This document shows positions 36,008-44,954 of a DNA stretch of 64,000 bases, piece by piece; within the stretch, counting starts at the first letter, position 1; every line of letters begins with the position of its first letter. Under the pieces are notes generated by a model. It was not told where the DNA came from. It did no database searches and worked only from the letters and a program-made list of their open reading frames with translations. The stretch spans positions 59,332 through 123,331 of the forward strand of contig NZ_QRCT01000014.1 of the NCBI RefSeq assembly GCF_003363435.1, read 5' to 3'. A program made the translations under genes and the position numbers. This DNA is from Anaerosacchariphilus polymeriproducens. GTDB taxonomy: Bacteria > Bacillota > Clostridia > Lachnospirales > Lachnospiraceae.

Positions 36008-37375
36008 TTATACAGAATCAAACAACAAGATTTCAGCTCTGGCGCCCCCTAATGTTTCTGAATTTGAAAGCCTTAATTCTCCACCTAATTTTTTTATCAT
36101 AATATCAACAAAATATAACCCCATACCCAAATGATCTCTCGAACTTCGACTTTTATCATTGCAATAAAACTGCTTTGTAGCATATTTCAGATCATCTATA
36201 GAAAACCCTTTCCCGGAATCTTCAATTTTGAACGTCAAACTATTGTACTCTGCTTTTATCTGCATCAAAATAGAACTATTCTCTGGTGAATATTCCACCG
36301 CATTATCCATTAAGTTTAATAAGATACGTTTTAGTATTTTAGAATCTACAAAAATTTTATCTGGAACTTCTTCTATTTTATATGTTAATGTAATATTTTT
36401 GTTCCTGGCTAAGTCTTGGGAATATGCTTCTATATCTTGAATAAAACTCCGACTATCTATCCATTCCATACTAATCTTATATTCTTCTTCGGAACGATTT
36501 ACTTCCAGCAGCTTTTGAATATACTCCTGCATTAGCTCTGTATTTTTTTGAATGTGATTTACAAATTCACTTTCTTCCTGATTTAACTGACATTCTAAAA
36601 GCAGCTCCGCATTTCCTCGAATTATAGTAAGTGGTGTTTTAAGGTCATGTCCCAGAGCATCAATTTGATCTCTACGACCGGATTCCAGATTCCACTGAGT
36701 ATGAAGAGACTTACTCAAATTGTCTCTTAATTTTCCGACAGAATGAAATACTTCATCTATCTCTTTCAATGACGAAGATGGTATATCAAATTCTAAGTTC
36801 TCTTTTTCTATACTTCCAGTAATTCCTTTTAATCTCTTCAATTCCCCTGATATAACTTTTCCGAACTTCCCGGCAATCCTCCAAAGATTCGCAAGAAACA
36901 GAAGAATGAAAAATATGATTATTAAAATATCCGGACTTGGAAAAAAACGACTTAAGAAGTGATTATAAAATCCCATTTTAATATCATAAAGTATATAATA
37001 CTCTCCTTTATTTGAAGAAATTACTTTTATATACCTTTCTTTATAATACGTTCCATGTTCTTTAAAAAATTGATATATCTCTTCTGCCTCATCCTGGTCG
37101 ATGCTCCCTTTCTTATAAGTGCCTTCCTCATTAAAAAGTGCATAAAGATACTGATTTTTTAAACGACCTTCTATATTCTCGCCCTTAAACGCGATTTTTT
37201 CAAGATTGTTCAGATAATTTTCCTGAGAATTTGCGGGATAGGCAATCTTTTTTGAAATTAAAATATTCATTACAATCAATAAACATGCTGAAATCAGTAC
37301 CGTTTCAATTCCAATCCATATAATATGTCTGATAAACAAACCGGTAATCGTCTTTTTCCCTTTTATTCTGCCCAC
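36008..37375 (-). CDS. lanK: Lantibiotic-type sensor histidine kinase (LanK-like)
   Basis: About 455 residues. Two transmembrane segments (about 15-40 and 147-166) bound an extracytoplasmic domain of roughly 105 residues. A HAMP-like linker leads to the kinase core with GHDLKTPLTIIRGN (phosphoacceptor His243 from this start), LMDNAVEYSP and DSGKGFS. The GHDLKTP form resembles NisK/SpaK-type and BceS-linked kinases. The chosen GTG start overlaps the last codons of the response regulator and has GGGGGA upstream; a TTG six codons earlier is the alternative. It is the last gene of the lanFEGRK operon. Confidence 0.9.
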   Translation of the reverse strand: MGRIKGKKTITGLFIRHIIWIGIETVLISACLLIVMNILISKKIAYPANSQENYLNNLEKIAFKGENIEGRLKNQYLYALFNEEGTYKKGSIDQDEAEEIYQFFKEHGTYYKERYIKVISSNKGEYYILYDIKMGFYNHFLSRFFPSPDILIIIFFILLFLANLWRIAGKFGKVISGELKRLKGITGSIEKENLEFDIPSSSLKEIDEVFHSVGKLRDNLSKSLHTQWNLESGRRDQIDALGHDLKTPLTIIRGNAELLLECQLNQEESEFVNHIQKNTELMQEYIQKLLEVNRSEEEYKISMEWIDSRSFIQDIEAYSQDLARNKNITLTYKIEEVPDKIFVDSKILKRILLNLMDNAVEYSPENSSILMQIKAEYNSLTFKIEDSGKGFSIDDLKYATKQFYCNDKSRSSRDHLGMGLYFVDIMIKKLGGELRLSNSETLGGARAEILLFDSV

Positions 37376-38025
37376 CGATAACCAATCCCCCAAACGGTCT
37401 CCACCAGATTTAAACCATATGCAGAGCCTTTTTTTCTAATATTTTTTATATGTTCTACGATAGCTGAGCTGTCACTATCCGCATTGAAACCAAAAACCGA
37501 TTCAAATATCCTTTCTTTTGAACAGGTAATCCCATGATTTATTGCAAGATATTCACAGATATCGTATTCACTTTTGGTCAGCAGTAGATTCTTTTGCTGA
37601 TACATTACCTTTTTGGAATCTGTATAAAAGACCAGACCGGAACGTATGAAAGAATTGGACTTTTGACGCCCTTCTCTTCTCATATGTGCCATCACCCTTG
37701 CACGTAGTTCACCCAGTCCAAACGGTTTTTTCAAATAATCATCTGCCCCTATACTTAGTCCTTTGATAATATCAGGTTCCGATGATTTTGCTGTCAAAAA
37801 TATGATAGGGCAGTCCGTCTTGTTTCTGATTTTCACACACAACTCAAACCCATCCATTTCAGGCATCATGATATCCAACAGAATCAGTTGAAATGGTATC
37901 GAAAGCGCTTTAAGCGCAGAATCACCATCTTTACAAAGAACCACTTCATGTCCATCTTTCTCTAATGCCTTTCGAATAATCTCAAGAATTTCTTTCTCAT
38001 CATCTACCGCAAGAATTCTTGCCAT
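37363..38025 (-). CDS. lanR: OmpR-family response regulator (LanR-like)
   Basis: A 220-residue regulator. The receiver (1-115) has phosphoacceptor D51 in LLDIMMPEMDG, D8-D9 and a conserved Lys in YLKKPFG. The winged-helix Trans_reg_C domain (about 125-220) ends VWGIGYRW. It is co-transcribed after lanFEG and overlaps the kinase. A likely target is the direct repeat ATCCTTATAA upstream of lanF (40240-40260). Confidence 0.93.
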   Translation of the reverse strand: MARILAVDDEKEILEIIRKALEKDGHEVVLCKDGDSALKALSIPFQLILLDIMMPEMDGFELCVKIRNKTDCPIIFLTAKSSEPDIIKGLSIGADDYLKKPFGLGELRARVMAHMRREGRQKSNSFIRSGLVFYTDSKKVMYQQKNLLLTKSEYDICEYLAINHGITCSKERIFESVFGFNADSDSSAIVEHIKNIRKKGSAYGLNLVETVWGIGYRWAE

Positions 38026-38031
38026 AATCTT

Positions 38032-38742
38032 TCACCCCAGACTGCTTTTATTACTCTCAAATTTTCTGGAAAATAGTATAAATAAAATAATTAATAAAAT
38101 TGCATAAATCAAAACCCAGGGAAGTTCATTTCTAGATATCCGCAATAACTGATATCCTGTAATACGAACAGCCCATGCAGCGGGGAAAAACATCCAACGC
38201 CCCTCCCCTAGGCCGGTAATCATTAGGGCACTAATCAAAAATTCCAAAATGCCAAACCCTATCGTAATTCCTGTACCAAATCTTATTCTAAGAAATACAT
38301 GGATCAGGTATTCTATTGACTGACATAAACAAACCGTTAGAAAGATTTTTAAATAGAAACCAATATCCATCTTACTAAATCGAATATAGTAAATAAAAAA
38401 AGCTACAAAACAAGATAATATGCCCATACCATACAAATAAATTATTTTAATAAAAAAGACAGCAACTCTTGACTGCCTTTGAACCAGAAGTACTTGGAAA
38501 TTTCCTGCTTTTTCTTCATTATCTAAATTCCATGATACCATAAATGTACCTATAAGAGGAAATAATATAGAAATAATCTGAATAAAACTTGAAATAGCTA
38601 CATGATTATTCCACCCACATATGGAACTATATAACAAAAACAGTAGCGTCCCAATAATTGGGATAATCAGATGAGCTGGTAAGAACAACGTATGTTTCAT
38701 CTTTAAAGATTCAGCCTTAAAAAGCTTTATTAAGTTATTCAT
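38032..38742 (-). CDS. lanG: Lantibiotic immunity ABC transporter permease (LanG/MutG-like)
   Basis: A 236-residue permease with six predicted transmembrane segments and an N-terminus NLIKLFKAESLKMKHT typical of lantibiotic immunity permeases. MVSWNLDNEEKAGNFQVLL is the usual cytoplasmic loop between helices two and three. The ATG follows directly after the lanE stop codon, with GGGAGG upstream. Together with LanE and LanF it expels lantibiotics from the membrane. Confidence 0.88.
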   Translation of the reverse strand: MNNLIKLFKAESLKMKHTLFLPAHLIIPIIGTLLFLLYSSICGWNNHVAISSFIQIISILFPLIGTFMVSWNLDNEEKAGNFQVLLVQRQSRVAVFFIKIIYLYGMGILSCFVAFFIYYIRFSKMDIGFYLKIFLTVCLCQSIEYLIHVFLRIRFGTGITIGFGILEFLISALMITGLGEGRWMFFPAAWAVRITGYQLLRISRNELPWVLIYAILLIILFILFSRKFESNKSSLG

Positions 38743-39498
38743 CTACACTGCCTCCCTTTTTTCCATCCATTTTCCGACTACTACTGATCCTATGATGAAA
38801 ATGATGACACTTATCAATACTGCAACGATACTACCTTTATATGATAATAACTCCTCTTTGTAAGTCTCACTTCCAGCAACAGCCGGCAGCCCATTGGGTA
38901 GAATCTTGAGCAATGGAATCATTAACCTTGCGGGATATGAGTAAGGGCTGATAATCCACCAATCTTCTAAAGATGCCACAATCCCAAATCCCATCTGTAA
39001 TACAATATTGATTATCAATGTAGGGAAAAATCCAAATTTAAACCCAGAAAACAATATTAGAGGGATCTGCCACATAAAAGTAATTGAAAGTATAAAAACA
39101 GCTAGTAACATATTTAAGTACGGAAGTTTTTGTATGTTAACGCTCCCCAAAATCCATTGAAGACAGGAAGAACCTAAACATACTATTAATAAACTTAAAA
39201 AAGTTCCAAAAGTCAGCACTAGGATTTTACCATAGATTATTTTTCTCCCGTCTATGGGAATCGGTAAGATTCCACGATATTTTTTATTTTTCTCCTGTTT
39301 TGTAATTAACACACATGATAACGTAAGTCCAAATGGGAATATCGTCGTATAGTACCAATTAAAATTATCTATTACACAGTAACTACTAGTCAAAAAGTAA
39401 GATAATACCATTAAGATAACGGGAGCCATCCACCATATTCTTGAAACCGTTGTAGACTTTATCTTCAACAATTCGGATTTAAATATGCTTATCATCAT
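38743..39498 (-). CDS. lanE: Lantibiotic immunity ABC transporter permease (LanE/MutE/EpiE-like)
   Basis: A 251-residue permease with six predicted transmembrane segments. The N-terminus SIFKSELLKIKSTTVSRIWW and the loop LITKQEKNKKYRGILPIPID fit the MutE/EpiE group. Two adjacent Met codons follow AAGGAGG. The start overlaps the lanF end by 20 bases and the stop touches lanG, indicating tight coupling of the three subunits. Confidence 0.9.
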   Translation of the reverse strand: MMISIFKSELLKIKSTTVSRIWWMAPVILMVLSYFLTSSYCVIDNFNWYYTTIFPFGLTLSCVLITKQEKNKKYRGILPIPIDGRKIIYGKILVLTFGTFLSLLIVCLGSSCLQWILGSVNIQKLPYLNMLLAVFILSITFMWQIPLILFSGFKFGFFPTLIINIVLQMGFGIVASLEDWWIISPYSYPARLMIPLLKILPNGLPAVAGSETYKEELLSYKGSIVAVLISVIIFIIGSVVVGKWMEKREAV

Positions 39499-40201
39499 TT
39501 AAAACCTCCTTATAATTCTCTTTGGCAACTTTCATAAAAAGTTCTTCAAGATCTATTTCCTTATCCAGTCTATCTTGATATCCTAAAATTCCATTGGCTA
39601 TTATCCCTACCCAATCAGCAACTTGACTTATTTCACTTAAGATATGACTGGAAACGATTACTGTAATTCCCTTTTCCGGAAATGACCGAATCAGTTCTCG
39701 CAAATCTTGAATTCCAAATGGATCTAACCCGTTTGTCGGCTCATCTAAGATTAATAATTTGGGGTTATTCAGCAATGCAACTGCTATTCCTAGTCTTTGC
39801 TTCATACCCATCGAAAATTTCCCAACTTTTTTCTTTCCTGTATTTTTTAAGTCTACAATATCTAATACTTCTTGTATTCTTGACTCTTTTATGCCTAATG
39901 CAAGCGTTCTTACTTTCAAATTTTCATAAGCCGTCAGATTCGGATATAACGCTGCCTCTTCGATTAATGCTCCAATCGTCTCGAGGTCTTTCCTCTCCCA
40001 GGAATGATTCTCTATCATAATCTCTCCTGACGTCGGATATAACATACCCGTCATCATTTTTAAAATAGTGGACTTGCCGGCTCCATTTGCTCCCAGAAGT
40101 CCATAGACACAGTTCTTTGGAATCTGCAAATTAACGCCTTTAACTACCTTGTTTTCTTTAAATGATTTACTTAAGTTTTTTGTTTCTAATATGTAATCCA
40201 T
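39479..40201 (-). CDS. lanF: Lantibiotic immunity ABC transporter ATPase (LanF)
   Basis: A 240-residue ATPase of the BcrA/LanF group. Walker A GANGAGKST (residues 37-45), signature FSMGMKQRLGIA, and Walker B LILDEPTNGLD are intact. In place of the usual Q-loop Gln it has an E-loop, LIEEAALYP with Glu81, which is the known hallmark of LanF immunity ATPases. The ATG at 40201 follows AAAGGAG; longer starts lack spacing. It is first of the operon, behind an 11-base direct repeat that may bind LanR. Confidence 0.94.
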   Translation of the reverse strand: MDYILETKNLSKSFKENKVVKGVNLQIPKNCVYGLLGANGAGKSTILKMMTGMLYPTSGEIMIENHSWERKDLETIGALIEEAALYPNLTAYENLKVRTLALGIKESRIQEVLDIVDLKNTGKKKVGKFSMGMKQRLGIAVALLNNPKLLILDEPTNGLDPFGIQDLRELIRSFPEKGITVIVSSHILSEISQVADWVGIIANGILGYQDRLDKEIDLEELFMKVAKENYKEVLNDDKHI

Positions 40202-40239
40202 TCTTTTCATCTCCTTTATAAATGCATGATAGCAGACAA

Positions 40240-40260
40240 TTATAAGGATTTTATAAGGAT
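40240..40260 (-). promoter_or_regulatory. Direct repeat upstream of lanF (candidate LanR site)
   Basis: On the minus strand ATCCTTATAA occurs twice at exactly 11-bp spacing (40251-40260 and 40240-40249), about 40 bases before the lanF start, one helical turn apart. OmpR-family regulators bind such tandem half-sites. One copy also contains TATAAT and could be a -10 box. Confidence 0.45.
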
Positions 40261-40389
40261 TCAGGGTATTTTCCAAAGTTAGTTGATTTTAATACGATAC
40301 AGTTGTATGATTAGCATATAAGAACTTATCAAAGTATTGGAAAAGGAATTAGATTGTTTATATTGCTAAATTAAAACAGATAATATAAT

Positions 40390-40461
40390 TATGGAAGTTC
40401 ATTTAGTCAAAAAGCTGTTACTTGTCCATTTTGTGGACATGTTTCATCTCTTGAAAATTAA
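40390..40461 (+). pseudogene. Remnant of a zinc-ribbon protein gene
   Basis: An open stretch of 23 codons without its own start, ending at a TAA. It reads SSFSQKAVTCPFCGHVSSLEN, with a CPFCG zinc-ribbon half-site. A stop codon just upstream in frame cuts it off, so it is at most the tail of a decayed gene. Confidence 0.3.
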
Positions 40462-40523
40462 CTAACTTTAGAAAGAACTACAAAATAGCTGACCATTAAA
40501 TACGAAAGGTACGGGTGTGAAAT

Positions 40524-41228
40524 ATGGACTCAAATATTCACCTTACGGAAGTTGAGAAAAATATTTTAAATCGAATTCATTATTATATATCTAAAAAATC
40601 GAAAGCTAAAATCGAACAAGTGGCACAGGACTGCTACGTATCAAAAGGAGCAATTGTAAAATTAGCTAAAAAATTGGGGTATAGTGGTTATAGTGAAATG
40701 TACTATACTACTTTTGCAAATATGAATAATACTTCTGGTGAAAATTTCTTTGCTATCAATACCTTGACCAATGATGATAAAATTAGTCAGAATGCTTCTA
40801 AATTTACTGAATTATTATATGAGTTCAAAGAACGCCGAATACGCATTGACTCTCTTGGCTTTTGTGATAGTGCCAGAGACTATTATATCCAGAAGCTTCA
40901 GACCTTCGGCTTTAATAGTATGAGTTGCTATCATTTTGCCAGCTTCTCTAAGGAGAAAGCCGGAATATATATCTTTATGTCCTACTCCGGGACACGCGCT
41001 GAAATATTGGAAAAAGTACGTGTTGCCAAAGAGCATGGTGAATATGTCCTGGCATTGACTAATAATCCAAAATCACCATTAGCAAACGCTGCAGACATAT
41101 TTATTGAGGTTAATGGTGTACAAAGTGAAAATAATAATTATAAGCCAAACTTATTTACTGCCAATCTAATTGTCCTCTTAGAAATCGCGCTATGCGAATT
41201 TTCAAAGCGTTATCTCCCAAATGAATAG
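40524..41228 (+). CDS. RpiR-family transcriptional regulator
   Basis: A 234-residue sugar-phosphate sensor. The N-terminal HTH_6 domain (about residues 5-70) has VSKGAIVKLAKKLGYSGYSE. The SIS domain (about 100-215) binds phosphosugars: RIDSLGFCDSARDYY and FMSYSGTRAEILEKV. It lies upstream of a PTS/GH4 operon on the same strand and has its own terminator, so it very probably controls that operon in response to the phosphorylated disaccharide. Confidence 0.93.
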   Translation: MDSNIHLTEVEKNILNRIHYYISKKSKAKIEQVAQDCYVSKGAIVKLAKKLGYSGYSEMYYTTFANMNNTSGENFFAINTLTNDDKISQNASKFTELLYEFKERRIRIDSLGFCDSARDYYIQKLQTFGFNSMSCYHFASFSKEKAGIYIFMSYSGTRAEILEKVRVAKEHGEYVLALTNNPKSPLANAADIFIEVNGVQSENNNYKPNLFTANLIVLLEIALCEFSKRYLPNE

Positions 41229-41280
41229 AATACAAATTGATGAAAGCTACAATAAAATTGACTTTCAAAACCAATAACAC

Positions 41281-41319
41281 AAAAAAACTGTTGTTCAAGT
41301 CGAATGCAACAGTTTTTTT
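41281..41319 (+). terminator. Terminator of rpiR
   Basis: A perfect 13-bp stem AAAAAAACTGTTG / CAACAGTTTTTTT with a 13-base loop, ending in seven T. The A-run before it may let it work in both directions. Confidence 0.92.
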
Positions 41320-41363
41320 CTGTGAAATTGCAGAGATATTCCTTCAATTTCCACTTGCTTGCT

Positions 41364-41379
41364 AGTAAAAAAGTTTACT
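41364..41379. promoter_or_regulatory. Inverted repeat upstream of the PTS operon (candidate operator)
   Basis: AGTAAA-AAAG-TTTACT lies 35 bases upstream of the -35 box of the PTS promoter and could be the site for the adjacent RpiR-type protein. Only one copy is seen. Confidence 0.35.
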
Positions 41380-41413
41380 CTGGGTAAAAAAAGGCACAGA
41401 ACAATAGGATGTA

Positions 41414-41442
41414 TTGAACAAAAATAATTTGAAATATATAAT
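41414..41442 (+). promoter_or_regulatory. Sigma-A promoter of the PTS/GH4 operon
   Basis: TTGAAC (41414-41419), a 17-bp spacer and a perfect TATAAT (41437-41442), about 40 bases upstream of the IIBC start. Confidence 0.82.
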
Positions 41443-41483
41443 AAAATTGTAACATAAATACAAAAAATTGGGAGGTATTTTTT

Positions 41484-43022
41484 ATGAAAAATAAGATAAT
41501 GGAAATGGGACAAAAATTTTCACGAGCTGCTGTTCAGCCAGTCATGTTTCTTGCAATTATGGGTATGATGCTTGCAATTGCAGTAATTATGCAGCTTGAT
41601 TTTATGCCATCAGGTATTGCTTTTATCGGTAAACTTATAAAGTCTATGATGGATACTATGGTCAATAATTTATCCATTATTTTCTGTGTTGGTATTGCTA
41701 CGGCCTTGGCGAAGAAGAAAAAGGTGGATGCAGCTATTTTGAGCCTTATTTCTTATCTGATTTTCCTGGCAGCAAACAATGCCTGGTTAACAAATATGGG
41801 GATGCTTGCAGAAGAAGGAGCTGTTGGGTTATATGGAACAGGGCAAAATATTGTATTAGGCTTTCAGGTCGTGGACATGAATGTTTTCTTAGGCTTAATG
41901 CTTGGATGCCTGACCGCTTATATCCATAATAAATTTTCTGATGTTAAATTCCCTGAGATATTCCGTATCTATGGTGGTTCAAGATTTTGTTTTGTTCTGA
42001 TGATTCCAATTACATTAGCGTTGGCTATCGTATTAAGCTACGTGTGGCCGGTTGTTAATGAAGGAATATCAATTCTATCTAACTTTATAAAAAATTCTGG
42101 TCCCGCCGGTGTATTTGTGTATGCCTTTGGTAACCGCTTCTTAATTCCTACCGGACTACATCATTTGTTGTGGATGCCCTTCTGCTTTACCGGTATTGGC
42201 GGTACAGCAGAAATTGCAGGAAAAGCAGTTCAGGGTGCGGCCAATATATTCTATGCCGAGATGGGTAATGCCTCTGCTTTAACAGCCATGGACAGTTCTA
42301 TCCGCTTCTCCGTTTTTGGTTTCGCAAAAATCTTTGGCTCAATCGGTATCGCTCTTGCATTTATTAAAACAGCAAAGCCGCAGTACAAAAAAGCAGTTAA
42401 GGGTATGATTATTCCCTCCGCATTTGTTGCATTTGCAGCAGGTATTACTGAACCGCTGGATTTTAGCTTCCTGTTCATTTCACCTTTCCTTTGGCTGGTT
42501 CATGGAGTTATTTCCGGTATTTCCGAAGTGCTTTTATGGGTATTAGGTTCAAGAACTTATGCATTATATGGCGCAATTGATACTTTTATATGCAACTCTG
42601 TAATCAGTCCTTCCATAACAAAGGTATATATCTTTATTATCGTAGGAATTGTTATGACAGCAGTTTGGTATTTTGTATTCAAATTCTTAATCCTCAAATT
42701 CAATATTAAAACGCCCGGACGTGATGATACTTTTATGGCAGAGATATCTTCAGATGAAGGTATTTCCATTCATTCGAAAACCTCCGATCTTGACAGCGCA
42801 AAGCTTATTATTGAAGGACTTGGTGGTTCAGAAAATATTTCTACCGTCAATAACTGTTTTACCCGATTGCGTGTTGAGGTAAAGGATGGCGCTAAGGTAG
42901 ACGAAACTATTCTGAAAAAAGCCAGCCAAAAGGGAATTATAACCAAAGGCAATAATGTACAAATCATCATAGGAATGGACGTAGAAACCGTAAAAGAAAC
43001 GGTGAATAGTTTACTAAAATAA
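41484..43022 (+). CDS. PTS alpha-glucoside transporter, IIBC component
   Basis: A 512-residue membrane permease of the glucose/glucoside PTS. The IIC domain (about 10-415) has roughly ten transmembrane segments, with FLIPTGLHHLLWMPFCFTG and GITEPLDFSFLFISP typical of the alpha-glucoside (MalX/GlvC) branch. The IIB domain follows (about 430-512), with the phosphorylated Cys458 in NNCFTRLRVEVKD. GGGAGG precedes the start. IIA is encoded separately two genes on. With the GH4 enzyme it imports and phosphorylates maltose-like alpha-glucosides. Confidence 0.95.
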   Translation: MKNKIMEMGQKFSRAAVQPVMFLAIMGMMLAIAVIMQLDFMPSGIAFIGKLIKSMMDTMVNNLSIIFCVGIATALAKKKKVDAAILSLISYLIFLAANNAWLTNMGMLAEEGAVGLYGTGQNIVLGFQVVDMNVFLGLMLGCLTAYIHNKFSDVKFPEIFRIYGGSRFCFVLMIPITLALAIVLSYVWPVVNEGISILSNFIKNSGPAGVFVYAFGNRFLIPTGLHHLLWMPFCFTGIGGTAEIAGKAVQGAANIFYAEMGNASALTAMDSSIRFSVFGFAKIFGSIGIALAFIKTAKPQYKKAVKGMIIPSAFVAFAAGITEPLDFSFLFISPFLWLVHGVISGISEVLLWVLGSRTYALYGAIDTFICNSVISPSITKVYIFIIVGIVMTAVWYFVFKFLILKFNIKTPGRDDTFMAEISSDEGISIHSKTSDLDSAKLIIEGLGGSENISTVNNCFTRLRVEVKDGAKVDETILKKASQKGIITKGNNVQIIIGMDVETVKETVNSLLK

Positions 43023-43039
43023 GAAAGGAGCATAATGTA

Positions 43040-44377
43040 ATGAAAAAATATAATATCTGTATTGTCGGTGGAGGTAGTCGCTATACACCGGATATGCTGG
43101 CTATGTTATGCAATCAAAAAGAAAGATTTCCAATCAAAAAGCTTGTACTATATGATAATGAAAAGGAACGTCAGGAAAAAGTAGGAAAATATGCCGAAAT
43201 TCTATTCCGTGAGTACTATCCCGAAATCGAAGAAATCATCTATACCACCAGTATGAAAGAAGCATTTCAAGATATTGATTTTGCTCTAATGCAAATCCGG
43301 GTCGGACGGTTGAAGATGCGCGAAATGGATGAAAAAATTGCTCTTAAGCATGGCTGCCTCGGTCAGGAAACCTGCGGTGCAGGTGGTTTTGCCTATGGAC
43401 TTCGGAGTATTCCGGCAATCATAGAAATTATAAATGTTATTCGTAAGTATTCCCCCAAGTGCTGGATATTGAATTATTCAAACCCCGCTGCCATTGTTGC
43501 TGAAGCTACCAAACGAATTTTTCCAAATGATTACCGTATCATCAATATCTGTGATATGCCAATTGCTATACTGGATGTATATGCAGAGGTTCTTGGTAAA
43601 AAAAGAAAAGATCTTGAGCCAAAATATTTTGGCTTGAATCACTTTGGCTGGTTCACACATATTTATGATACGAAGACTGGTGAAGATTATCTTCCAAAAT
43701 TACGAGAACTGTTGAAAACTCCTATTGATGTACAGACAGAGCCCTTATTCCAGGAACCATCCTGGAGTGCTACCTTTGAGTTTATGAGTCAGATGATTAA
43801 TGATTATGATGAATATCTGCCAAATACATACCTTCAGTATTATCTGTACCCTCATAAAATGTTGAAGAAACAGAATCCTGAATACACCAGAGCCAATGAA
43901 GTTATGGACGGAAATGAAAAAGATACCTTTCAGCGCTTGGATGCCGTTCTGGCTAATGGAAAATTAAAAGGAACCGAATATGATATCGATGGTTCTGCGG
44001 GCTGTCATGCAGAATATATTGTTGATTTAGCTACTGCACTTGCAAATAATACAAAGGAAATATTTTTAATCATTACAAAAAACAACGGTACGATATCGAA
44101 TCTTGATCCTGAAATGATGGTTGAAGTACCATGCCGTGTGGGAAGCAATGGGGTCGAGCCCTTATCTGTAGGCAATATTCCAACTTTCTATAAAGGATTA
44201 TTAGAGAACCAATATGCATATGAAAGTCTTACGGTCGATGCCTATGCAGAAGGCAGCAAGGCAAAAGCGCTGCAGGCATTGGTATTAAATCGAACCGTAG
44301 TTAACACCAATGTAGCAAAAGAACTTCTTGAAGACCTGATAAATGCAAATGCTGACTATTGGCCTAAGATGCAATAA
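43040..44377 (+). CDS. 6-phospho-alpha-glucosidase, glycoside hydrolase family 4
   Basis: A 445-residue NAD- and metal-dependent hydrolase that splits phosphorylated disaccharides delivered by the PTS. The NAD loop is GGGSRYTPDML (residues 10-20). NYSNPAA (145-151) and NHFGW (200-204) line the active site. CDMP (171-174) is the signature that separates 6-phospho-alpha-glucosidases from the beta type, which has CNVP. It starts 17 bases after IIBC, in the same operon. Likely substrates are maltose 6-phosphate, trehalose-like or sucrose-isomer phosphates; sequence does not choose between them. Confidence 0.95.
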   Translation: MKKYNICIVGGGSRYTPDMLAMLCNQKERFPIKKLVLYDNEKERQEKVGKYAEILFREYYPEIEEIIYTTSMKEAFQDIDFALMQIRVGRLKMREMDEKIALKHGCLGQETCGAGGFAYGLRSIPAIIEIINVIRKYSPKCWILNYSNPAAIVAEATKRIFPNDYRIINICDMPIAILDVYAEVLGKKRKDLEPKYFGLNHFGWFTHIYDTKTGEDYLPKLRELLKTPIDVQTEPLFQEPSWSATFEFMSQMINDYDEYLPNTYLQYYLYPHKMLKKQNPEYTRANEVMDGNEKDTFQRLDAVLANGKLKGTEYDIDGSAGCHAEYIVDLATALANNTKEIFLIITKNNGTISNLDPEMMVEVPCRVGSNGVEPLSVGNIPTFYKGLLENQYAYESLTVDAYAEGSKAKALQALVLNRTVVNTNVAKELLEDLINANADYWPKMQ

Positions 44378-44450
44378 TTCATATTATATACTGCAGTGGG
44401 AATAAGGATATTTCCTCCAGGATGAAAGAAAGGTTAGGTACTACACTTAT

Positions 44451-44954
44451 ATGACAATATTGAACAAGCTTTTCAGTAAACACAGCGAAAAGACCATAGA
44501 AAAAAAGAGCGCCCCTATCTGTGCGCCAGTTGATGGTACTATTCTACCTCTTGAATCGGTACAGGATGCTGCATTTTCACAGAAAACATTGGGGGATGGA
44601 TTTGCTATTGAACCTGAGAACGGCGAATTTTATTCTCCTGTCACCGGAAAGATTGTTGCATGTTTTCCGACAATGCATGCTTATGGCATTATCGATGAAA
44701 CCGGACTGGAAATACTGCTCCATATCGGAATTGATACTGTAGATCTGGGAGGCCATGGATTTACTACTTATGTAAAGGAAAACCAAACCATCAAGCAAGG
44801 TGAAAAAATTGCTTCCGTGGACTTAGAAATTTTAAAACAGGCAGAAAAGCCCGCTACTACAATGGTAATATTAACAAATGGTGAAAGCTGTCAATTGTTA
44901 AAAGCAGGACAAAAAGTAATACATAATGAAACAGATATACTTCTCTTAACATAA
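44451..44954 (+). CDS. PTS glucose-family IIA component
   Basis: A 167-residue soluble phosphocarrier of the Crr type that takes phosphate from HPr and gives it to the IIB Cys. The motif GLEILLHIGIDTV has the phosphorylated His91, and His76 in MHAYGI stabilises it. A short variable N-terminus (1-20) precedes the domain. It lies 73 bases after the GH4 gene and ends the operon; the gap holds no clear terminator. Confidence 0.95.
   Translation: MTILNKLFSKHSEKTIEKKSAPICAPVDGTILPLESVQDAAFSQKTLGDGFAIEPENGEFYSPVTGKIVACFPTMHAYGIIDETGLEILLHIGIDTVDLGGHGFTTYVKENQTIKQGEKIASVDLEILKQAEKPATTMVILTNGESCQLLKAGQKVIHNETDILLLT

Larger units (their letters stand above)
40202..40523. other. Divergent intergenic region between lanF and rpiR
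   Basis: A 322-base gap. It holds the lanF leader with the ATCCTTATAA direct repeat, a near-palindrome ATACAGTTGTAT (about 40310), and a 23-codon remnant encoding a CPFCG zinc-ribbon motif (40390-40461). No full gene is seen on either strand. Confidence 0.6.

Noticed and set aside
40425..40445. Inverted repeat TGTCCA-TTTTG-TGGACA that looks like an operator
   Set aside because: It is explained by the codons of a CPFCG zinc-ribbon remnant, in which TGTCCA and TGTGGA recur naturally.
41295..41513. Minus-strand open frame upstream of the PTS operon
   Set aside because: It spans the rpiR terminator and the PTS promoter and has no ribosome binding site.
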